Below, in pieces: positions 5,798 through 8,101 of a stretch of DNA of 8,101 bases. Source of the stretch: Burkholderiaceae bacterium (lineage in GTDB: Bacteria; Pseudomonadota; Gammaproteobacteria; Burkholderiales; Burkholderiaceae_C); assembly GCA_030726195.1 (NCBI GenBank), contig JANREF010000096.1:1-8101 (forward strand), read 5' to 3'. Both the position numbers and the translations under genes were made by a program. A model generated the notes under the pieces. That model did no database searches. It was not told the DNA's origin and worked only from the letters and a program-made list of their open reading frames with translations. The number at the start of each line of letters is the position of its first letter. The first letter of the stretch is position 1.

Positions 5798-6974
5798 ATC
5801 GTTCTTTAATAGCCGAGCGTTTGTTGTACCAATTCATCAGCAGCGAGGTGGCCAGTGAGGTCATGAGGTAGACCATCATCACGATGGCAATACACTCCAC
5901 GGCGCGTCCTGTTTGGTTGAGCGCCGTGTTGGTCACCGACACGATGTCGGGGTAGCCCACGGCCACAGCCAAGGATGAGTTTTTGGTCAGGTTCAAAAAC
6001 TGGTTGGTCATGGGCGGGATGATCACGCGCAGCGCTTGCGGCAGCATGATGAGCTTCATGGCTTGCCCCTTAGACAGGCCCAAAGCCGCAGCCGCTTCGC
6101 CTTGGCCTGCGGGTACAGACTGAATACCAGCGCGTACCACCTCGGCCACAAAGGCGGCCGTGTACATGGTCAGGCCCAGCAGCACGGTTAGAAACTCAGG
6201 TGTGACGGCCGAGCCGTGTTCGATGGCGAAATCGCCGCGCACGGGAGTATCAAATTCGGCAGGGGCACCACCCAGCAACCAGCCCAGCACAGTGCCTGTG
6301 AGCAAGATGGCAACCGGTATCCAAAAACCGCTCACGGGCTGGCCTGTGGCTTCAAAGCGCTTGATGGCCCAGCGCCTGTAAAAGATCACGCCCACCACAG
6401 CGACCACGAAGCCCAACAAGGCTATCAAGTGGCCAAACTCCCAAATGGGGCCTGGAAAGTTGACGCCGCCTTTGCTGACAAAGAAGTTGCCCAGCTGCCA
6501 CGGATCAAAGCTATCGGGCAGCAGCTCGGTGAGGAAGATGTACCACATGAACAGCTGCAGCAACACGGGCACATTGCGGAAAAACTCCACATAGGCTGTA
6601 CAGGTACCGCGCACCAAGGCGTTGCGCGAGAAGCGGCCCACGCCTATGAGTGTGCCCAAAAAGGTGGTCATGATGATGCCCAACACGGCAACGCGCAGCG
6701 TGTTGGCCAAGCCCACTAAAAACGCTCGCCAGTAACCTTGGTCCGAGTCGTAAGGGATGGGGGTCTCACCAATGTCAAAGCCTGCGGCTTGGGTGAGAAA
6801 GTCGAATCCACTTTGAATGCCGCGAGCGGCCATGTTGGTGAGGGTGTTGCTGGCCAGCAGCCAAACCATCGAGATGATGGCGGCAATTGCAATGCCCTGG
6901 TACACCCAGCCTCGGAAGGCTTGGCTGCGCCAAGACCATTGGCTTTTTTTGGCGGGCACGTGTGTAGTGCTCAT
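5796..6974 (-). CDS. aapQ: Polar amino-acid ABC transporter, first permease subunit
   Basis: 392 aa inner-membrane permease of the AapQ/BztB type, partner of the permease that follows. Hydrophobic segments lie at about 24-42, 84-112, 131-150, 181-199, 217-235, 262-280, 310-322 and 361-380. The EAA loop is at about 277-312: EVVRAGIQSVPAGQGEAAAA, then LGLSKGQAMKLIMLPQALR. Other typical AapQ features are FFRNVPVLLQLFMWY (131-145) and NQFLNLTKNSSLAVAVGYPD (324-343). Length matches the long-permease branch (about 400 aa), which has an insertion between the first helices of the transport domain. The start is the ATG at 6972-6974 on the plus strand; no clear Shine-Dalgarno site precedes it, so the start is less secure than that of the next gene. 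It follows the binding-protein gene after 234 nt containing two hairpins. Confidence 0.93.
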   Translation of the reverse strand: MSTTHVPAKKSQWSWRSQAFRGWVYQGIAIAAIISMVWLLASNTLTNMAARGIQSGFDFLTQAAGFDIGETPIPYDSDQGYWRAFLVGLANTLRVAVLGIIMTTFLGTLIGVGRFSRNALVRGTCTAYVEFFRNVPVLLQLFMWYIFLTELLPDSFDPWQLGNFFVSKGGVNFPGPIWEFGHLIALLGFVVAVVGVIFYRRWAIKRFEATGQPVSGFWIPVAILLTGTVLGWLLGGAPAEFDTPVRGDFAIEHGSAVTPEFLTVLLGLTMYTAAFVAEVVRAGIQSVPAGQGEAAAALGLSKGQAMKLIMLPQALRVIIPPMTNQFLNLTKNSSLAVAVGYPDIVSVTNTALNQTGRAVECIAIVMMVYLMTSLATSLLMNWYNKRSAIKER

Positions 6975-7103
6975 ATTGGTATTTCAGCTGATGCGTGGTG
7001 TACACCGGACGGTTGTGCCACCGTGCCACGGCACGCATGTTGTTGACAAATGGTGATTGTGATTGTGCTTATCGTTTTTATGTTTTTGCGACTGCAATAA
7101 CAA

Positions 7104-7142
7104 ACAAGCCGCATGCCAAGGAACTCTCAGCAGGCGGCTTGT
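7104..7142 (-). terminator. Hairpin with T-rich tail between binding-protein and permease genes
   Basis: Perfect 9-bp arms ACAAGCCGC (7104-7112) and GCGGCTTGT (7134-7142) with a 21-nt interior that can add a TGC/GCA pairing (7114-7116 with 7130-7132). In the minus-strand transcript the closing arm runs into TTGTTATTG, a T-rich but interrupted tail. This looks like a leaky intrinsic terminator that would lower transcription of the permease genes relative to the binding protein. The activity is inferred, and the tail is weaker than a canonical T-run. Confidence 0.55.
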
Positions 7143-7153
7143 GGGTTGTGTGT

Positions 7154-7188
7154 TGAACAACTTCAGCGCCAGTGGCCAAAGTTGTTCA
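7154..7188 (-). other. mRNA hairpin just after the binding-protein gene
   Basis: Perfect 10-bp arms TGAACAACTT (7154-7163) and AAGTTGTTCA (7179-7188) around a 15-nt loop with an internal GCC/GGC pairing. It starts 20 nt after the stop codon on the minus strand. No T-run follows (ACACACAACCC), so an mRNA-stabilising role at the 3' end of the binding-protein message is more likely than termination. In other ABC operons such hairpins help keep the periplasmic protein abundant. Confidence 0.6.
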
Positions 7189-7208
7189 TACCAACGCGCG
7201 CTGACTAA

Positions 7209-8101
7209 TTAGCGAACGGGGTAGCCGTACATCAGGCCGCCCTTGTTCCACAAATTGTTGGTGCCGCGTGGCAAGCCCAATGGTGAGTTAGGGCCCACGT
7301 TGCGCTCAAAGATTTCACCGTAGTTGCCGGTTGCAGCAATGGCGCGTGCCATCCAATCTGCGTCCAAACCAACGTACTTGCCGGTGTCGTCCTTGGAACC
7401 CAAGATACGGCCAATAGCGGGGCTATCGTCGCTCTTCATTTTTTCAACGTTGGCTTGGGTGATGCCCAGCTCTTCGGCTTCCAGCAATCCATGGATGACC
7501 CACTTCACCACTGCAAACCACTCGTCGTCGCCACGGCGAACCATTGGGCCCAGAGGCTCTTTGGAGATCAGCTCAGGCAGGATGACGTAGTCTTTTGGAT
7601 TCTTGGCTTCTTTGTTGCGAATAGATGCCAAACCTGATGCGTCGGTCGTGTAACCAATGCAACGGCCTGCAAAGAACGCAGCAACAGAGGCCTCAAAGCT
7701 CTCGTACACAACAGGCTTGATGTTCAAGTTGTTGGCTTTAGAGAAGTCGGTCAGGTTTTTCTCGGTGGTGGTACCAGACTGCACGCAAACCGTTTGGTTT
7801 TTCAATTGCATGGCGCTCTTCATCTTGGTGCGTGTGGGCACCATGAAGCCTTGGCCGTCGTAGTAGGTCACGCCAGTCGCGTGCAAGCCCAAAGAGGCGT
7901 CACGGGACATGGTGAACGTGGTGTTGCGTGACAACACATCGATTTCGCCAGATTGCAGTGCGGTGAAACGCTGTTGCGCGTTCAAAGGCACGTACTTCAC
8001 TTTGTTGGCGTCGCCCAATGTAGCGGCAGCAACGGCCTTACAGATATCAACGTCCAAGCCAGACCACTCGCCCTTAGAGTCGGCGGCAGAGAAGCCAGCC
8101 A
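7209..8101 (-). CDS. aapJ: Polar amino-acid ABC transporter, periplasmic binding protein (5' end outside window)
   Basis: This is the periplasmic receptor that captures the amino acid and delivers it to the permease pair. About 296 residues are visible; the frame runs open to the window edge as AGFSAADSKGEWSGLDVDIC. The TTG at 8055-8057 is therefore an internal leucine codon, not a start. The signal peptide and roughly 40-50 residues are missing, given a usual length near 340. Features typical of the AapJ/BztA branch of PF00497 include GLDVDICKAVAAATLGD, the region RFTALQSGEIDVLSRNTTFT, and TYYDGQGFMV. A Cys pair occurs in QTVCVQSG and AGRCIGYTTD and could form a disulfide (inferred). The C-terminal end GGLMYGYPVR is a strong family signature. 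It is the first transporter gene seen and probably heads the operon; the operon promoter lies outside the window. Confidence 0.94.
   Translation of the reverse strand, partial: AGFSAADSKGEWSGLDVDICKAVAAATLGDANKVKYVPLNAQQRFTALQSGEIDVLSRNTTFTMSRDASLGLHATGVTYYDGQGFMVPTRTKMKSAMQLKNQTVCVQSGTTTEKNLTDFSKANNLNIKPVVYESFEASVAAFFAGRCIGYTTDASGLASIRNKEAKNPKDYVILPELISKEPLGPMVRRGDDEWFAVVKWVIHGLLEAEELGITQANVEKMKSDDSPAIGRILGSKDDTGKYVGLDADWMARAIAATGNYGEIFERNVGPNSPLGLPRGTNNLWNKGGLMYGYPVR

Noticed and set aside
7022..7035. CGTGCC/GGCACG inverted repeat near the first permease start
   Set aside because: The loop would be only 2 nt, too tight for a hairpin. It could be a protein-binding palindrome, but nothing else supports that.
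7042..7070. TTGACA at 7042-7047 as a plus-strand promoter
   Set aside because: No good -10 box lies at the right distance, and no plus-strand gene follows; the region is read by the minus-strand operon.

Overview
The window looks like a chromosomal segment of a betaproteobacterium, most likely order Burkholderiales and plausibly Comamonadaceae. This rests on the hemD-hemX-hemY gene order, the protein character and the moderately high GC judged by eye. No taxonomic marker is present, so it is an inference. Two housekeeping operons converge on a 680-bp intergenic region.

Left part (1-3218, plus strand): the 3' end of hemD (uroporphyrinogen-III synthase), then hemX (single-pass membrane protein, PF04375 type) and hemY (membrane-anchored, TPR-rich). 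This is the classical tail of a hem cluster. HemD makes uroporphyrinogen III, the last common precursor of haem, sirohaem and cobalamin. HemX and HemY are membrane proteins of poorly defined role encoded with it. HemX carries an Ala/Ser/Lys/Asp-rich N-terminal tail containing an 8-unit, 12-nt in-frame tandem repeat.

Middle (3219-3898): no credible gene. It is filled by an array of six same-orientation copies of a short palindrome (8-bp arms ACACCAGA and TCTGGTGT around TCAAG), the last one degenerate. They are embedded in longer repeat units whose lengths differ mainly through the number of 9-nt CCCAACGAG repeats. A seventh, longer palindrome (9-bp arms) beside aapP keeps the loop and flanks of the array palindrome, in opposite orientation, with different arms. 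The array sits tail-to-tail between two operons, as REP/BIME-type elements often do.

Right part (3899-8101, minus strand): a polar amino-acid ABC transporter in the order substrate-binding protein (5' end outside the window), permease, permease, ATPase. This matches aapJQMP / bztABCD. Both permeases are of the long type (392 and 366 aa) seen in that family. Two strong hairpins lie between the binding-protein gene and the first permease gene. This fits the common pattern in which the binding protein is made in excess over the membrane components.

I see no mobile element, CRISPR array, tRNA, rRNA or defence system. The most unusual content is the intergenic palindrome array. The genes themselves look ordinary and intact.
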